From Synergistaceae bacterium (GTDB taxonomy: Bacteria; Synergistota; Synergistia; Synergistales; Aminobacteriaceae), in assembly GCA_017450125.1 (NCBI GenBank), contig JAFSWZ010000028.1:32043-96042 (forward strand): a stretch of 64,000 nucleotides of DNA, written 5' to 3'. Below are positions 37,660-47,209 of this stretch, piece after piece. How positions within the stretch are numbered: the first letter of the stretch is position 1; each line of letters starts with the position of its first letter. The translations under genes and the position numbers were made by a program. The notes below the pieces were generated by a model. The model did no database searches and was not told the origin of the DNA. It worked only from the letters and a program-made list of their open reading frames with translations.

Positions 37660-39146
37660 TGCAAAGGCTTGAAGAAGTAATCATCCCCAAGCTGGAGGAG
37701 AATACTTCAGCAAATTGTTACTGGTTTGACGGAGAATGGTACACGCGCAAGGATATGCTTGACCTTGTCGGCGAATGTGAAGGCACGCTGAAGCGCGCGG
37801 GTTTCGGGAAAGGACAGAGGCTCGTCGTGATGCTGAGGAACTCCCCGCTGATTCCTGCGCTGTCGCTGGCGGTGTGGAAGCTCGGAGGAATCTTCTGCCC
37901 CCTCAACGAGAAGGCCGGGCTCGAGTCCTTAACCGGCACGCTTGACCTGATTAAGCCTTTCGCCGTAATCACCGAGCACGAGATTCCCGAACTCTCGCGG
38001 CTGTGGCCGTGCATAACGTGTTCTCTGGACAGCAGGACTCTTTCCGAGTTCACCGGCAAAGCTCAGCCCGAAGAGCCCGACGACCTCGCAGTAATTTTCG
38101 CGACATCGGGGACAACCGGCCTCCCGAAGGCAGTACCATTGACGCACGGAAATCTTCTCAACAACTGCAAGGTTACCAATGAGGGAGTACCCAGCATAAC
38201 CGGCAAAGATGTATTCTTAACCGTTCTGCCTAACTTCCATTCATTCGGCTACACGGTAACTATAATTCTCCCTCTCACGATCGGCGCACGGCTGGCTATA
38301 GCTCCGTCGTTCCTGCCTCCTGCCGCAACAATACGCGCACTCACGGAAGCTAAAGTAGATGTGATGTTCGTTGTGCCGGCGATAATGTCATTCCTGCTCA
38401 TGAACGTCGAGAAGGGCAAACTCCCTCCCGAAGTACTCTCGCGCATCAGAATAATCTGCACCGGCGGCGACAAGCTCAATCCCAATCTCCACAAGATGGC
38501 GTTATCCCTGCTCGGGCGGGACATAATGGAGGGTTACGGCCTAACGGAGACTTCACCCGTTATCTGCATGAACCACGACTGCGAGACGCAGAAGACCGGG
38601 AGCATCGGGCCTGTGCTGCCTGAGTACGAGTACAAGATACGCACGAGAGACGGCCAAGACACAGACGATAAAGAAGGCGTGCTCTGGGTGAGAGGACCGA
38701 GCGTTACGCCGGGCTATCTTCACGCGCCGGAAATCACGGCAGAACGTTTTGACGCTGAGGGGTGGTTCAACACCGGCGACTACGTCAAGGCAGAGACGCA
38801 CGACGGCGAAGAGTATATCTACATTCTCGACAGGGTAACGGACATAATTATTGTGGGTGGGTTCAACGTGTACCCGCAAGAGGTCGAGAAGGTCTTGGCC
38901 AAACACCCGGCTGTACATGCGGCTGTGGTTGTGGGAGTACCTCATGAGGTGAACGGAGAGATTCCGAAGGCGTACGTCCAGCTTAACGACGGTGCAGAGG
39001 CGACGGACAGGGACATAATCAAGTTCGCGAAGGAACATCTCGCACACTTCAAGGTGCCCAGAAGCGTGGAGTTCGTCGAGGAGTTTCCGCTCTCCGGGAC
39101 GGGAAAGATTCTGCGGAGGGTACTCAGAGAACGCGCAAGAAGCTGA
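37659..39146 (+). CDS. AMP-forming acyl-CoA synthetase-like ligase (copy 2)
   Basis: A 495-residue paralogue of the preceding gene, similar along its whole length (FATSGTTGLPKAVPLTHGNL, EGYGLTETSPV, FNTGDYVKAETHDGEEY, SGTGKILRRVLR). It carries a short insertion (ETHDGEEYIY) in the A7 region. The tandem, overlapping arrangement suggests an old duplication kept for two substrates or a two-subunit complex. All catalytic motifs are intact in both copies. Confidence 0.85.
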   Translation: MQRLEEVIIPKLEENTSANCYWFDGEWYTRKDMLDLVGECEGTLKRAGFGKGQRLVVMLRNSPLIPALSLAVWKLGGIFCPLNEKAGLESLTGTLDLIKPFAVITEHEIPELSRLWPCITCSLDSRTLSEFTGKAQPEEPDDLAVIFATSGTTGLPKAVPLTHGNLLNNCKVTNEGVPSITGKDVFLTVLPNFHSFGYTVTIILPLTIGARLAIAPSFLPPAATIRALTEAKVDVMFVVPAIMSFLLMNVEKGKLPPEVLSRIRIICTGGDKLNPNLHKMALSLLGRDIMEGYGLTETSPVICMNHDCETQKTGSIGPVLPEYEYKIRTRDGQDTDDKEGVLWVRGPSVTPGYLHAPEITAERFDAEGWFNTGDYVKAETHDGEEYIYILDRVTDIIIVGGFNVYPQEVEKVLAKHPAVHAAVVVGVPHEVNGEIPKAYVQLNDGAEATDRDIIKFAKEHLAHFKVPRSVEFVEEFPLSGTGKILRRVLRERARS

Positions 39147-39206
39147 CATAAAGTGATATGATTATCGCACATCCCAACAGCAAATCACAATTTAAGGAGT
39201 TATCTC

Positions 39207-40202
39207 ATGGACAAGAAGATTAGGCGCATAGGCGTATTAACCAGCGGCGGGGACTCTCCCGGAATGAACGCGGCAGTAAGAGCCGTAGCCCGCACGGCAA
39301 TGTATTACGGCATCGAGTGCGTAGGCATCCGCAGGGGCTGGCAGGGTCTCATCAACAGCGACTTTGTGATCCTCAACGCTGACATGGTGAGGCACATTCT
39401 GGGACGCGGCGGAACAATCCTCTACACGGCAAGAAGCGACGAGTTCATGACCGAGAAGGGGCGCGAGAAGGCAGTAGCTACGTGCAAGATGCTCGGGCTT
39501 GACGGAGTTGTAGCGATCGGCGGCGACGGAACGTTCAGGGGAGCACTCGAGCTTTCGCGTCTCGGTGTGCCGGTAATGGGAATCCCCGCGACAATCGACA
39601 ACGACATAGGCTGCTCGAACTACACGATAGGTTTCGATTCGGCGTGCAACACCGCGATTGACTGCATCGACAAACTCCGCGACACAATGCAGAGCCATGA
39701 ACGCTGCAGCGTCGTTGAAGTCATGGGCCGTCATGCGGGCTTCCTCGCGCTGTACGTCGGAATAGCAGTCGGAGCTACGTCGGTGCTTGTTCCTGAGGCT
39801 GAGCTGGACTTCCAGAAGGACGTAGTTGAGAGAATCCAGAACGCCAGGCTTTCAGGACAGACACACTTCATGGTAGTTGTGGCTGAGGGCGTTGGGAGTG
39901 CAATAGACATCGGCAAAAGGATTCATGAGGCACTTGGCCTTGATCCGCGCGTTACGGTGCTCGGGCACATTCAGAGGGGCGGTGCTCCTACGGGAAGAGA
40001 CCGCGAGACTGCCACGCGAATGGGCTATTACGCAGTGAGGGCGTTCGCTGAGGGCAGGACAGGAAGCGTAATCTGCACGCGCGAGGGCGGAATAGTCGAG
40101 ACACCGATAGAGGAAGCCTTAGCGATGACGAAGCATCTTCAGATGGACAGGTACAAGATACTTGAAGCGATTTCGGCGACAGGAGAGCATCCTGCAAACT
40201 AG
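39207..40202 (+). CDS. pfkA: 6-phosphofructokinase
   Basis: Phosphorylates fructose 6-phosphate in glycolysis. The 331-residue protein has GGDSPGMNAAVRA (residues 14-26), GGDGTFRGA (105-113), the catalytic IPATIDNDI with Asp131, and MGRHAGFLA. A glycine after GGD at 108 favours ATP over pyrophosphate as donor. AAGGAG lies seven bases before the ATG. The next gene, ogt, starts two bases after its stop. Confidence 0.94.
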   Translation: MDKKIRRIGVLTSGGDSPGMNAAVRAVARTAMYYGIECVGIRRGWQGLINSDFVILNADMVRHILGRGGTILYTARSDEFMTEKGREKAVATCKMLGLDGVVAIGGDGTFRGALELSRLGVPVMGIPATIDNDIGCSNYTIGFDSACNTAIDCIDKLRDTMQSHERCSVVEVMGRHAGFLALYVGIAVGATSVLVPEAELDFQKDVVERIQNARLSGQTHFMVVVAEGVGSAIDIGKRIHEALGLDPRVTVLGHIQRGGAPTGRDRETATRMGYYAVRAFAEGRTGSVICTREGGIVETPIEEALAMTKHLQMDRYKILEAISATGEHPAN

Positions 40203-40203
40203 A

Positions 40204-40677
40204 ATGCACGAAGCAAGCATAAGCAGTTATGATTCTCCGCTGGGAAAAATCATGATTGCCTGTGATGATGAAGGATTGACCCTGCTTTCTTTCGGACAGC
40301 CTTGCGCTGAGGAAGGGGCAGGGCATCCCGTCATTAATGATGCTAAAAGGTGGCTGGATGTGTATTTTGCGGGTGATGTTCCTGACTTCACGCCGCCACT
40401 GCATTATGAGGGGACGGACTTTCAGCGCAGGGTGTGGAAGGCTCTGCTCGGAGTACCTTACGGACGGACGACGACCTACAAGGCAATAGCTGACGAGTTA
40501 GGTTGCAGGTCAGCTCAGGCAGTCGGGCAAGCGGTGGGACGCAACCCGATAAGCATAATCATTCCGTGCCACAGGGTAATTGGTTCTGACGGAAGCCTGA
40601 CGGGTTACGCCGGAGGACTCGAACGTAAGGCAGCACTTCTCCGGCTTGAGGGCGTAAAAATATCCCCCCTGCCTTAA
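40204..40677 (+). CDS. ogt: O6-methylguanine-DNA methyltransferase
   Basis: Suicide repair of O6-alkylguanine. The 157-residue protein has the acceptor Cys122 in IIPCHRVIGSDGSL, the DNA-binding helix RSAQAVGQAVGRNP with its arginine finger, and the closing YAGGLERKAALLRLE. ATG at 40204 is chosen because a longer reading would run inside pfkA. It is translated right after pfkA, an unusual metabolic neighbour. Confidence 0.94.
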   Translation: MHEASISSYDSPLGKIMIACDDEGLTLLSFGQPCAEEGAGHPVINDAKRWLDVYFAGDVPDFTPPLHYEGTDFQRRVWKALLGVPYGRTTTYKAIADELGCRSAQAVGQAVGRNPISIIIPCHRVIGSDGSLTGYAGGLERKAALLRLEGVKISPLP

Positions 40678-40690
40678 CTGACAGGAGGGA
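40656..40690 (-). terminator. Terminator of ileS, overlapping the end of ogt
   Basis: On the minus strand CCTCCTG pairs with CAGGGGGG (G-T pairs at the base) and is followed by ATATTTTTAC. The stem contains the ogt stop region, so the same hairpin closes both convergent genes. Confidence 0.65.
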
Positions 40691-40704
40691 ACTTCTTTCT
40701 TCTC

Positions 40705-43503
40705 TTAGTCTTCGTGCATCACGTGTGCGCACCGTCTGCACAGTCCGTGTTCGTTCGGGTGCTCCTCGTACTTCCAGCATCTCGGGCACTTCCCGCCCTC
40801 CGCAACTCCTCCAGCAAGCTCTAATCCCGTAGTCTCGTCCTTTAAGGTTCTGCTCAGCATCAGCTCGTCAGCCCACTCAAATTTTGAGACTATCGCGATG
40901 TCCGCAAGCTCTTCCGCCGTGAATGCCTCCGCTATCTTGGCCACAGCGTCCGTCTTCTTCATCTGCACGCGCGCTTCAAGCGATGTCCCGATAACCTTAT
41001 CTGCCCTCATTGTCTCGAGCATCCGGCTGACTGCTCCCTTGAAGGCTTCGGCCTCTTCCCACAGCCCAGCAAGCTCGTCGTTCAGCTTCGAGGCATCCTG
41101 CTTCGGGAAGTCAGAGAGGAACACGCTCTCAGGCAGCGAGGCATCAATCTTGCGCATCTCCTGCCAGATTTCTTCGGCCGTGAAGCTCAGCAGCGGTGCG
41201 AGCATCCTCGTCATGCACGAGAGAATCTCCCACATTGCGGTCTGCGCGCTCCGTCTGGTGAGTGAGTCAGCCGCCTCAACGTAAAGCCTGTCCTTGCTGA
41301 TGTCCAGATAGAACGCTGAAAGCTCGTTCACGCAGAAAGAGTGAATCAGCGACACCGGCACGTGAAACTCGTACTCCTCGAAGGCCTCGTAGGCTCTGGC
41401 TATGATTCTGTGAAGGCGGTCGAGAATCCATTTGTCCATCGAGAGCATCGAGTCATAAGGCACTGCGTTAGTCTCTGGGTTAAAGTCGTGGAGGTTGCCC
41501 AGCAAGAAGCGCGCTGTGTTCCTTATGCGCCTGTAAGTCTCCGATAACGTCTTCAGAATCTGCTTCGAGATTCGCACGTCGTTGCGATAATCCGTCGACG
41601 CTACCCACAGCCTCAGAATGTCCGCGCCGAACTCGTTGCAGATTTCCTGCGGAGCGATAGTGTTGCCCATCGACTTGCTCATCTTCCGGCCCTCTCCGTC
41701 AAGAGTGAAGCCGTGCGTCAGAACCTGCGCGTACGGTGCGCGTCCCTTTATGGCTGTCGATGTGAGTAATGACGACTGGAACCATCCTCTGTGCTGGTCG
41801 CTGCCCTCAAGGTACATATCGCACGGCCAAGACAGCCCGAAGTTCTCATTGAGCACCGACATGTGCGACACTCCCGAGTCAAACCACACATCGAGAATGT
41901 TGCTGTCTTTCTCCACGTTGTGAGAGCCGCAGTGATCGCAGCACGCCTTCTCGCCGAACAGTGCCTCGAGCGATTCGCTCCACCAGATTGACGATCCGTC
42001 GGGTGCATCCTTGACCTTCTCGGCGAGCATCCTGATTCTGTCGGCGGTGAGGGTGAACTGTCCGCAGTCCTTGCAGTGAATCGCTGGCACAGGAACTCCC
42101 CAGACCCTCTGCCGTGAGATGCACCAGTCCGAACGCGAGCTGACCATGTTATAGATTCTGTCGCGCCCCCAGTCGGGAATCCAGCGCACTTCCTCATCAA
42201 TGATGCGTAAAGCCTCGTCGCGGAACTCTTTGACGTTGATGAACCACTGATCCGTTGCGCGGAAGATTACGGGCTTCTTGCAACGCCAGCAGTGCGGGTA
42301 GCTGTGGTCAATCTTCCCTAACCCTAACAGCCTTCCCTTTGCGCGGATGAGCTCTATGGCTTTGTTTCCGCCGTCCTCTAAGGACATTCCGCCGACTATC
42401 GGCATCTCCTGCTCAAAGCGTCCTGCGTGGTCAACCGAACTGTACACCTTCAGGCCGTACCTGACTCCCGTCTCGTAGTCTTCCACGCCGTGCCCGGGCG
42501 ACGTGTGAACGCATCCCGTGCCCGTCTCTAGCTCTACGTAATCAGCAAGCACAACAAGCAGTTCATGTTCATAGAACGGGTGAAGAGGCTTCATGCCTTC
42601 GAGGTCAGCACCCTTGACGGTGAGAATTGGAGTGAACTCCATACCTGTTGCCTTGCTCACAGAATCTTTCAGTGCAGACGCGAACACGTAGACCTTCCCG
42701 CCCGACTCATAGAACGTGTACTCATAGCGCGGATGAAGCGCAACTCCTGCGCTCGACGGCAGCGTCCACGGAGTCGTCGTCCAGATAACGATGTACACAT
42801 CACGTCCCGCAAGCTCCGGGAATTTCCCTGCGGCTTCCGGCAGAGGATATGCGACATAGACGGAAGGAGATTCTTCGTCCCAGTACTCTATCTCTCCGGC
42901 GGCAAGTGCAGTCTGGCAGTCAGTGCACCAGTACACCGGCTTCAATCCGCGATAGATTAGCCCCTTCTCCACCATGTCCGCGAACGCGTGAAGTTCCCTG
43001 TGCTCGAATTTCGGGTCAAGCGTAATGTACGGGTGCTCCCATTCGCCTAGAACTCCCAGACGCTTGAACTCTTCGCGCTGAACGTCAAGGTAATGCAGTG
43101 CTGTAGCCTTGCACTGTCTGCGGAGCTCTACGGGGTCAATCCCTGTCCCCAGCTTCGAGAGCTTTGCGTCCCTCAGAGAACGCAGCTCAATCGGCAGTCC
43201 GTGTGTGTCCCAGCCCGGTACGTACGGCGTATAACGTCCCGTCATTGTCTTGGCCTTCACGATAAAATCCTTCAGTATCTTGTTGAACGCAGTCCCGATG
43301 TGAATATCTCCGTTCGCGTATGGAGGTCCGTCGTGAAGCTCAAAGTGTTCGGGCGAATGTTCGCGGGCGTGTAATGCTTTGTGATAGATGTCCTGTGAAT
43401 GCCAGAACTCCAAGAATGAGGGTTCTCGTTTCGCGAGATTTGCTCTCATTGGGAAACTGGTTTCAGGCAGATTCAGAGTATCCTTGTAATCCTTGCTGTC
43501 CAT
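40705..43503 (-). CDS. ileS: Isoleucyl-tRNA synthetase
   Basis: Charges tRNA-Ile and edits misacylated valine. The 932-residue class Ia enzyme has the HIGH-type motif in PPYANGDIHIGTAFNKILKD, editing-domain segments (WTTTPWTLPSSAGV), the KMSKS loop in EGRKMSKSMGNTI and a C-terminal four-cysteine zinc finger (CPRCWKYEEHPNEHGLCRRC). This is the bacterial type with the C-terminal finger. The ribosome site AGGAGG is 14 bases from the ATG, rather far; no T-box leader is visible upstream. Confidence 0.96.
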   Translation of the reverse strand: MDSKDYKDTLNLPETSFPMRANLAKREPSFLEFWHSQDIYHKALHAREHSPEHFELHDGPPYANGDIHIGTAFNKILKDFIVKAKTMTGRYTPYVPGWDTHGLPIELRSLRDAKLSKLGTGIDPVELRRQCKATALHYLDVQREEFKRLGVLGEWEHPYITLDPKFEHRELHAFADMVEKGLIYRGLKPVYWCTDCQTALAAGEIEYWDEESPSVYVAYPLPEAAGKFPELAGRDVYIVIWTTTPWTLPSSAGVALHPRYEYTFYESGGKVYVFASALKDSVSKATGMEFTPILTVKGADLEGMKPLHPFYEHELLVVLADYVELETGTGCVHTSPGHGVEDYETGVRYGLKVYSSVDHAGRFEQEMPIVGGMSLEDGGNKAIELIRAKGRLLGLGKIDHSYPHCWRCKKPVIFRATDQWFINVKEFRDEALRIIDEEVRWIPDWGRDRIYNMVSSRSDWCISRQRVWGVPVPAIHCKDCGQFTLTADRIRMLAEKVKDAPDGSSIWWSESLEALFGEKACCDHCGSHNVEKDSNILDVWFDSGVSHMSVLNENFGLSWPCDMYLEGSDQHRGWFQSSLLTSTAIKGRAPYAQVLTHGFTLDGEGRKMSKSMGNTIAPQEICNEFGADILRLWVASTDYRNDVRISKQILKTLSETYRRIRNTARFLLGNLHDFNPETNAVPYDSMLSMDKWILDRLHRIIARAYEAFEEYEFHVPVSLIHSFCVNELSAFYLDISKDRLYVEAADSLTRRSAQTAMWEILSCMTRMLAPLLSFTAEEIWQEMRKIDASLPESVFLSDFPKQDASKLNDELAGLWEEAEAFKGAVSRMLETMRADKVIGTSLEARVQMKKTDAVAKIAEAFTAEELADIAIVSKFEWADELMLSRTLKDETTGLELAGGVAEGGKCPRCWKYEEHPNEHGLCRRCAHVMHED

Positions 43504-43587
43504 ACAAAAATTTGATGCCTCCTGTTTGAATTAGCATAACGCATGATTTAGAATGTTATCACAAAATGTTAAGGGGGAATAATTTTC

Positions 43588-44160
43588 ATGAGTATTATTG
43601 ATGCAATTTCACAGCGCAGAAGTATTTATTCGCTGAACAAGAATCTTCCCGTGAGTGATTCGGAGGTTGAAGCACTCATCAAGAAGGTTACCGAGCTTGT
43701 GCCCGATGCCTTCAACATGAAGAGTGCCCGCGTAGTCCTTGCGCTCGGAGAGAAGCATAATGCTTTGTGGGACACGATACATGATGCGTTCGGCGGAAAA
43801 GTCTCCCGCGAGAAGATTAACGGTTTCAGGGCGGCATACGGCACGGTTCTCTACTACTACGACACCGCGACGGTGAAGGCTCTGCAGGAGAAGTTCCCTC
43901 CATACGCGGCGAATTTCCCGGTGTGGGCGAATCAGGCGAACGGAATGCTTCAGTTCACGGTGTGGAGTGCATTGCGAGAACTGAACATCGGCGCGAACCT
44001 CCAGCACTACAACCCCGTGATTGATGAGGCTGTGCGCAAGCTGTTCGGTGTTCCTGAAGAGTGGGTGCTTGTAGCACAGATGCCGTTCGGAGGGATTGAG
44101 GTTAATCCTGAGCCGAAAGAAGCCGAAAATATCAGTATCCGCGTTAAAGTAGAAAGATAA
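43588..44160 (+). CDS. Frm2/Hbn1-like nitroreductase-family protein
   Basis: A 190-residue protein of the small nitroreductase subgroup related to yeast Frm2. It opens with AISQRRSIYSLNKN, the FMN-phosphate contact region, has NMKSARVVLALGE and WANQANGMLQFTVWSAL, and ends with QMPFGGIEVNPEPKE, all typical. Members reduce nitroaromatics with NAD(P)H and are linked to lipid or redox stress. AAGGGGGA precedes the ATG. It is probably monocistronic, with a perfect 10-bp hairpin downstream. Confidence 0.83.
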   Translation: MSIIDAISQRRSIYSLNKNLPVSDSEVEALIKKVTELVPDAFNMKSARVVLALGEKHNALWDTIHDAFGGKVSREKINGFRAAYGTVLYYYDTATVKALQEKFPPYAANFPVWANQANGMLQFTVWSALRELNIGANLQHYNPVIDEAVRKLFGVPEEWVLVAQMPFGGIEVNPEPKEAENISIRVKVER

Positions 44161-44243
44161 GCAGTTGACGGCATGGAGGCTTGGACTGTGTACAGCGGCA
44201 GAGTTTCCGCGCGTGAATATACGGTCTTGAACGAGAGGACTAA

Positions 44244-44284
44244 TACCCCGCCTGCAGGGCTTATGTTTGGCATGAGGCGGGGTA
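44244..44284 (+). terminator. Hairpin after the nitroreductase gene
   Basis: TACCCCGCCT (44244-44253) and AGGCGGGGTA (44275-44284) form a perfect 10-bp stem with a 21-base loop, followed by AATTCTTAT. The T run is weak, so it is a moderate terminator. It ends 28 bases before the next start codon. Confidence 0.5.
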
Positions 44285-44312
44285 AATTCTTATACTTACA
44301 GGAGGCAGAGCC

Positions 44313-47204
44313 ATGAAGGGATTCAGGGTAATGGTGCTGGCGGTTATGCTGCTGGCAGTGTGCACAGCGGCGCGGGCCGATGATGTGTTGATTAATGCTA
44401 CAAACTTTCCTGATGCTGTGTTCCGAAGTTACGTGAGCAGTACATTCGACACGGACAGCAACGGTTCGCTGAGCGAGGGAGAGATTGCAGCAGCTACGAC
44501 AATCGATGTCAGCAAGAAGGGAATCTCCCGCTTGAAGGGTATCGAGTACTTCACAGCGTTGACGGAGCTGAACTGTTCTGACAACCAGCTGTCAGCCTTA
44601 GACATCAGCAGCAATACGGCTTTGACGACGCTCAGCTGTGAGGGCAATAAGATGATGGCTGTGGACTTGAGCAGTAACACCGCTCTAACGAAGCTCACCT
44701 GCAACTTTCTGATAGAGAGTACTGACACTGCGTACGTTTTCGACTTTAAGGAGTTCAGGACGGCCTATGGTGTTACCGGCTGGAATCACAGAAATTCATT
44801 AGATTCTATACTATACTGTAAGGATGTTTCTTCCAGAACAGGAGTAAGCATAAATAACCTCAACAATGATTACATCATGAGCTTCCCTGCTTACAGTACA
44901 AGTGAAATTGACCACATCCAGTTCTACTGCGAAAACGGCGCAGAAGTGAATGTGTACCCCGTCGTTAATTCGTCATTTGCTCCTATGATTACGACTACGG
45001 ACGTAGCTGATGGCACAAACGGCCAGTCTTACTCCGCAACTCTGACGGCCGCAGGCAAAACACCCATGACGTGGACGATCGCTGACGGTTCGCTGCCGGG
45101 CGGACTGACTCTGGACTCCTCAACGGGAACGATATCCGGCACAATCAGCGAAGCAGGAGCTTTCACGTTCACTGCTCAGGCGAAGAACTCCTACGGTGTC
45201 TCCAGAAAGGTGCTCACTCTGCTTGTTCCGTTCTCCTCGACGCGCGAACCCAGCATCGTTGTGGAAGCTCTGCCCGATGCTTTCGTCGGCTCTCCCTACG
45301 GTGTCCAGCTTCGGTCAACTGGTACATCTCCTGTTCTGTGGGATTTGCCTACAGGTAGCACGCTTCCTGACGGCCTTACACTGTCCACGACAGGCTACCT
45401 TTCCGGCACGCCCACAACAACAGGGAATCCAAGTTTCACTGTCCAGGCCAAGAATGACGAAGCTACCACGACAGCGACATTCACTCTGAAAATATCAGCC
45501 TCACCTACAGCCGCAAGGCCGTCAATCACGACGGAAATTATAGACCCGGCGACAAAGGACGCTCCTTACACCTGCCAGCTGATGGCTTACGGGACTCCTC
45601 CGTTCGAGTGGACGGTCAAAGGCAAAATGCCCGTAGGGCTGAGCATCTCAAGCACCGGCCTCATTACCGGCAGTTCCGGCAAAACCGGCATAAAGAAGCT
45701 CACGCTCACGGTGTCGAACGATTACGGGCAGGAGACAAAGAAACTTTCCATCACTACCCACATTCTGCCTTCGATTACGACAGAGTCCCTGAAGGATGCC
45801 GTCGTCAACAAGAAGTACAGTGCCTCGATAAAGAAAAAGAGCACAAAACCATCCACATGGACGCTTGAAGGCACGCTTCCGCAGGGAATAACGCTCTTCG
45901 ACGCAGACAATGCGAAGATAACCGGCATTCCTCCCACAAACGACAAAGGCATGGTGCGTTTAACCCTGAGCAACCCCGTAGGCGAAGTGTCCCGCGTCTA
46001 CACCCTCAAAGTGAACGCAGTTCCGCCGAAGATTTCGCCGACTAAGCTCCCTAAAGGGACTTACGAGAAAACGTACAAAGCAGTCATCAAGACCGGCTCA
46101 GGCACAAAGCCCATAAACCTCGTGCTCTCAGGCGACCTTCCTGCCGGTATGTCGTTCGACGCGTCAAATAGCCTCATCGGCGGCACTCCCTACGAAGTCT
46201 GCACTGAACTTCCGCTGACCTTGTTTGCCTCGAACCTGTGGGGAGTGGTGAGCAGGGATTACGCGCTTACGGTAAAGGCGGTCAACCCGAAGATCACGAC
46301 GAAGAAGCTCGCTGAGGCGGTTATGGGCACGGCGTACAGCACAGACATTGAGGCTACGGGCACGCCTCCGATAACGTGGACGGCTGACGGACTGCCTGCG
46401 GGCTTGACCTTGAGCGAGGCCGGAAGGATAGACGGTACTCCTACGGAATACGGGAAATTCAGCGTAAAGGTTTCGGCCAAGAACGATGGCAAAGCTGCTA
46501 ACAAGACCTTCAAGCTGACAGTTCTTGCCGCCCCGTCGTTCGGGGATGAGACGCTTGCTGGAGGTTCGCAAGGGAAGTCGTACAACGCCACGATTACGGC
46601 GAATGGTTCTGCGCCGATAACCTATGCTGTGTCGGGCGGGGCTCTGCCGAGCGGACTGAGCTTAAACAACAAGGGCAAGCTGAAGGGCAAACCCAGCGAG
46701 GGCGGAAACTTCACGTTCAAGGTGAAAGCTACGAACTCTGTCGACAGTGCTGAGAAAGAATTTACGCTGGAGATTACGCCTTCTGCCTCGAACAGCGGAA
46801 GCCTTCCCGGAAATGCCGGAACATACTACGGCGAAGAGAAGCACGAAGAATCTGCACCGGCAGACAGCGTGAAGAAGCACACGGGGTCTGCTCCTTACGC
46901 CGATGAAGTTCCTGCGCTTGGAGGAGTAGAGACGGGCGGCTACGTTGTTGTTGCGGAGCTCGGAACTGTGAGCGTCGACGTGTCGGGAATGTATGACTTC
47001 AGCGCGGAGCTGAGTGCTGACGTTGAAGGAGAGCTGCTGTGGCTCGCAAGAAGCTCTGAGCCGTCGGAGGATGACAACATTGCGGAGTTCTTCGACGAAG
47101 ACGGACGCGATACGGACATTGTACCTGAAAGCCGCAAGGTAAATGTTTCCGTGTGGCTCAGAGGAGGAGTAACCTACAAACCAGCTATAGCGGTCAAACG
47201 CTAG
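44313..47204 (+). CDS. Secreted LRR and Ig-like (He_PIG) repeat protein
   Basis: A 963-residue exported protein. A signal peptide (MKGFRVMVLAVMLLAVCTAARA) is followed by NFPDAVFRSYV and an EF-hand-like calcium loop DTDSNGSLSEGEI, then short leucine-rich repeats (TELNCSDNQLSALDISSNTA and TLSCEGNKMMAVDLSSNTA). From about residue 225 to 830 come seven Ig-like He_PIG repeats of about 80 residues, each with the pattern G..Y..(12-20)..P..W....G.LP.GL.(8)..G.I.GTP. The last 130 residues are a different, acidic C-terminal domain beginning PYADEVPALGG. No cell-wall anchor or membrane segment is seen. Likely a surface or secreted adhesin-type protein; function is inference. Confidence 0.85.
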   Translation: MKGFRVMVLAVMLLAVCTAARADDVLINATNFPDAVFRSYVSSTFDTDSNGSLSEGEIAAATTIDVSKKGISRLKGIEYFTALTELNCSDNQLSALDISSNTALTTLSCEGNKMMAVDLSSNTALTKLTCNFLIESTDTAYVFDFKEFRTAYGVTGWNHRNSLDSILYCKDVSSRTGVSINNLNNDYIMSFPAYSTSEIDHIQFYCENGAEVNVYPVVNSSFAPMITTTDVADGTNGQSYSATLTAAGKTPMTWTIADGSLPGGLTLDSSTGTISGTISEAGAFTFTAQAKNSYGVSRKVLTLLVPFSSTREPSIVVEALPDAFVGSPYGVQLRSTGTSPVLWDLPTGSTLPDGLTLSTTGYLSGTPTTTGNPSFTVQAKNDEATTTATFTLKISASPTAARPSITTEIIDPATKDAPYTCQLMAYGTPPFEWTVKGKMPVGLSISSTGLITGSSGKTGIKKLTLTVSNDYGQETKKLSITTHILPSITTESLKDAVVNKKYSASIKKKSTKPSTWTLEGTLPQGITLFDADNAKITGIPPTNDKGMVRLTLSNPVGEVSRVYTLKVNAVPPKISPTKLPKGTYEKTYKAVIKTGSGTKPINLVLSGDLPAGMSFDASNSLIGGTPYEVCTELPLTLFASNLWGVVSRDYALTVKAVNPKITTKKLAEAVMGTAYSTDIEATGTPPITWTADGLPAGLTLSEAGRIDGTPTEYGKFSVKVSAKNDGKAANKTFKLTVLAAPSFGDETLAGGSQGKSYNATITANGSAPITYAVSGGALPSGLSLNNKGKLKGKPSEGGNFTFKVKATNSVDSAEKEFTLEITPSASNSGSLPGNAGTYYGEEKHEESAPADSVKKHTGSAPYADEVPALGGVETGGYVVVAELGTVSVDVSGMYDFSAELSADVEGELLWLARSSEPSEDDNIAEFFDEDGRDTDIVPESRKVNVSVWLRGGVTYKPAIAVKR
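44987..46790 (+). repeat. Seven He_PIG domain repeats in the secreted protein
   Basis: Seven consecutive coding repeats of about 240-260 bases. They are recognisable at protein level (TTTDVADGTNGQSYSATL, VEALPDAFVGSPYGVQL, TEIIDPATKDAPYTCQL and so on) but clearly diverged at DNA level, so recent tandem expansion is unlikely. Confidence 0.8.
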
Positions 47205-47209
47205 AATGT

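Noticed and set aside
43504..43587. T-box or other riboswitch upstream of ileS
   Set aside because: The gap of 84 bases is too short and lacks the T-box sequence and a terminator/antiterminator pair.
44161..44312. TTGGCA-18-TATACT promoter-like pair before the Ig-repeat gene (44267-44296)
   Set aside because: The predicted start would fall on the ribosome-binding site, leaving almost no leader; listed only as a possibility.
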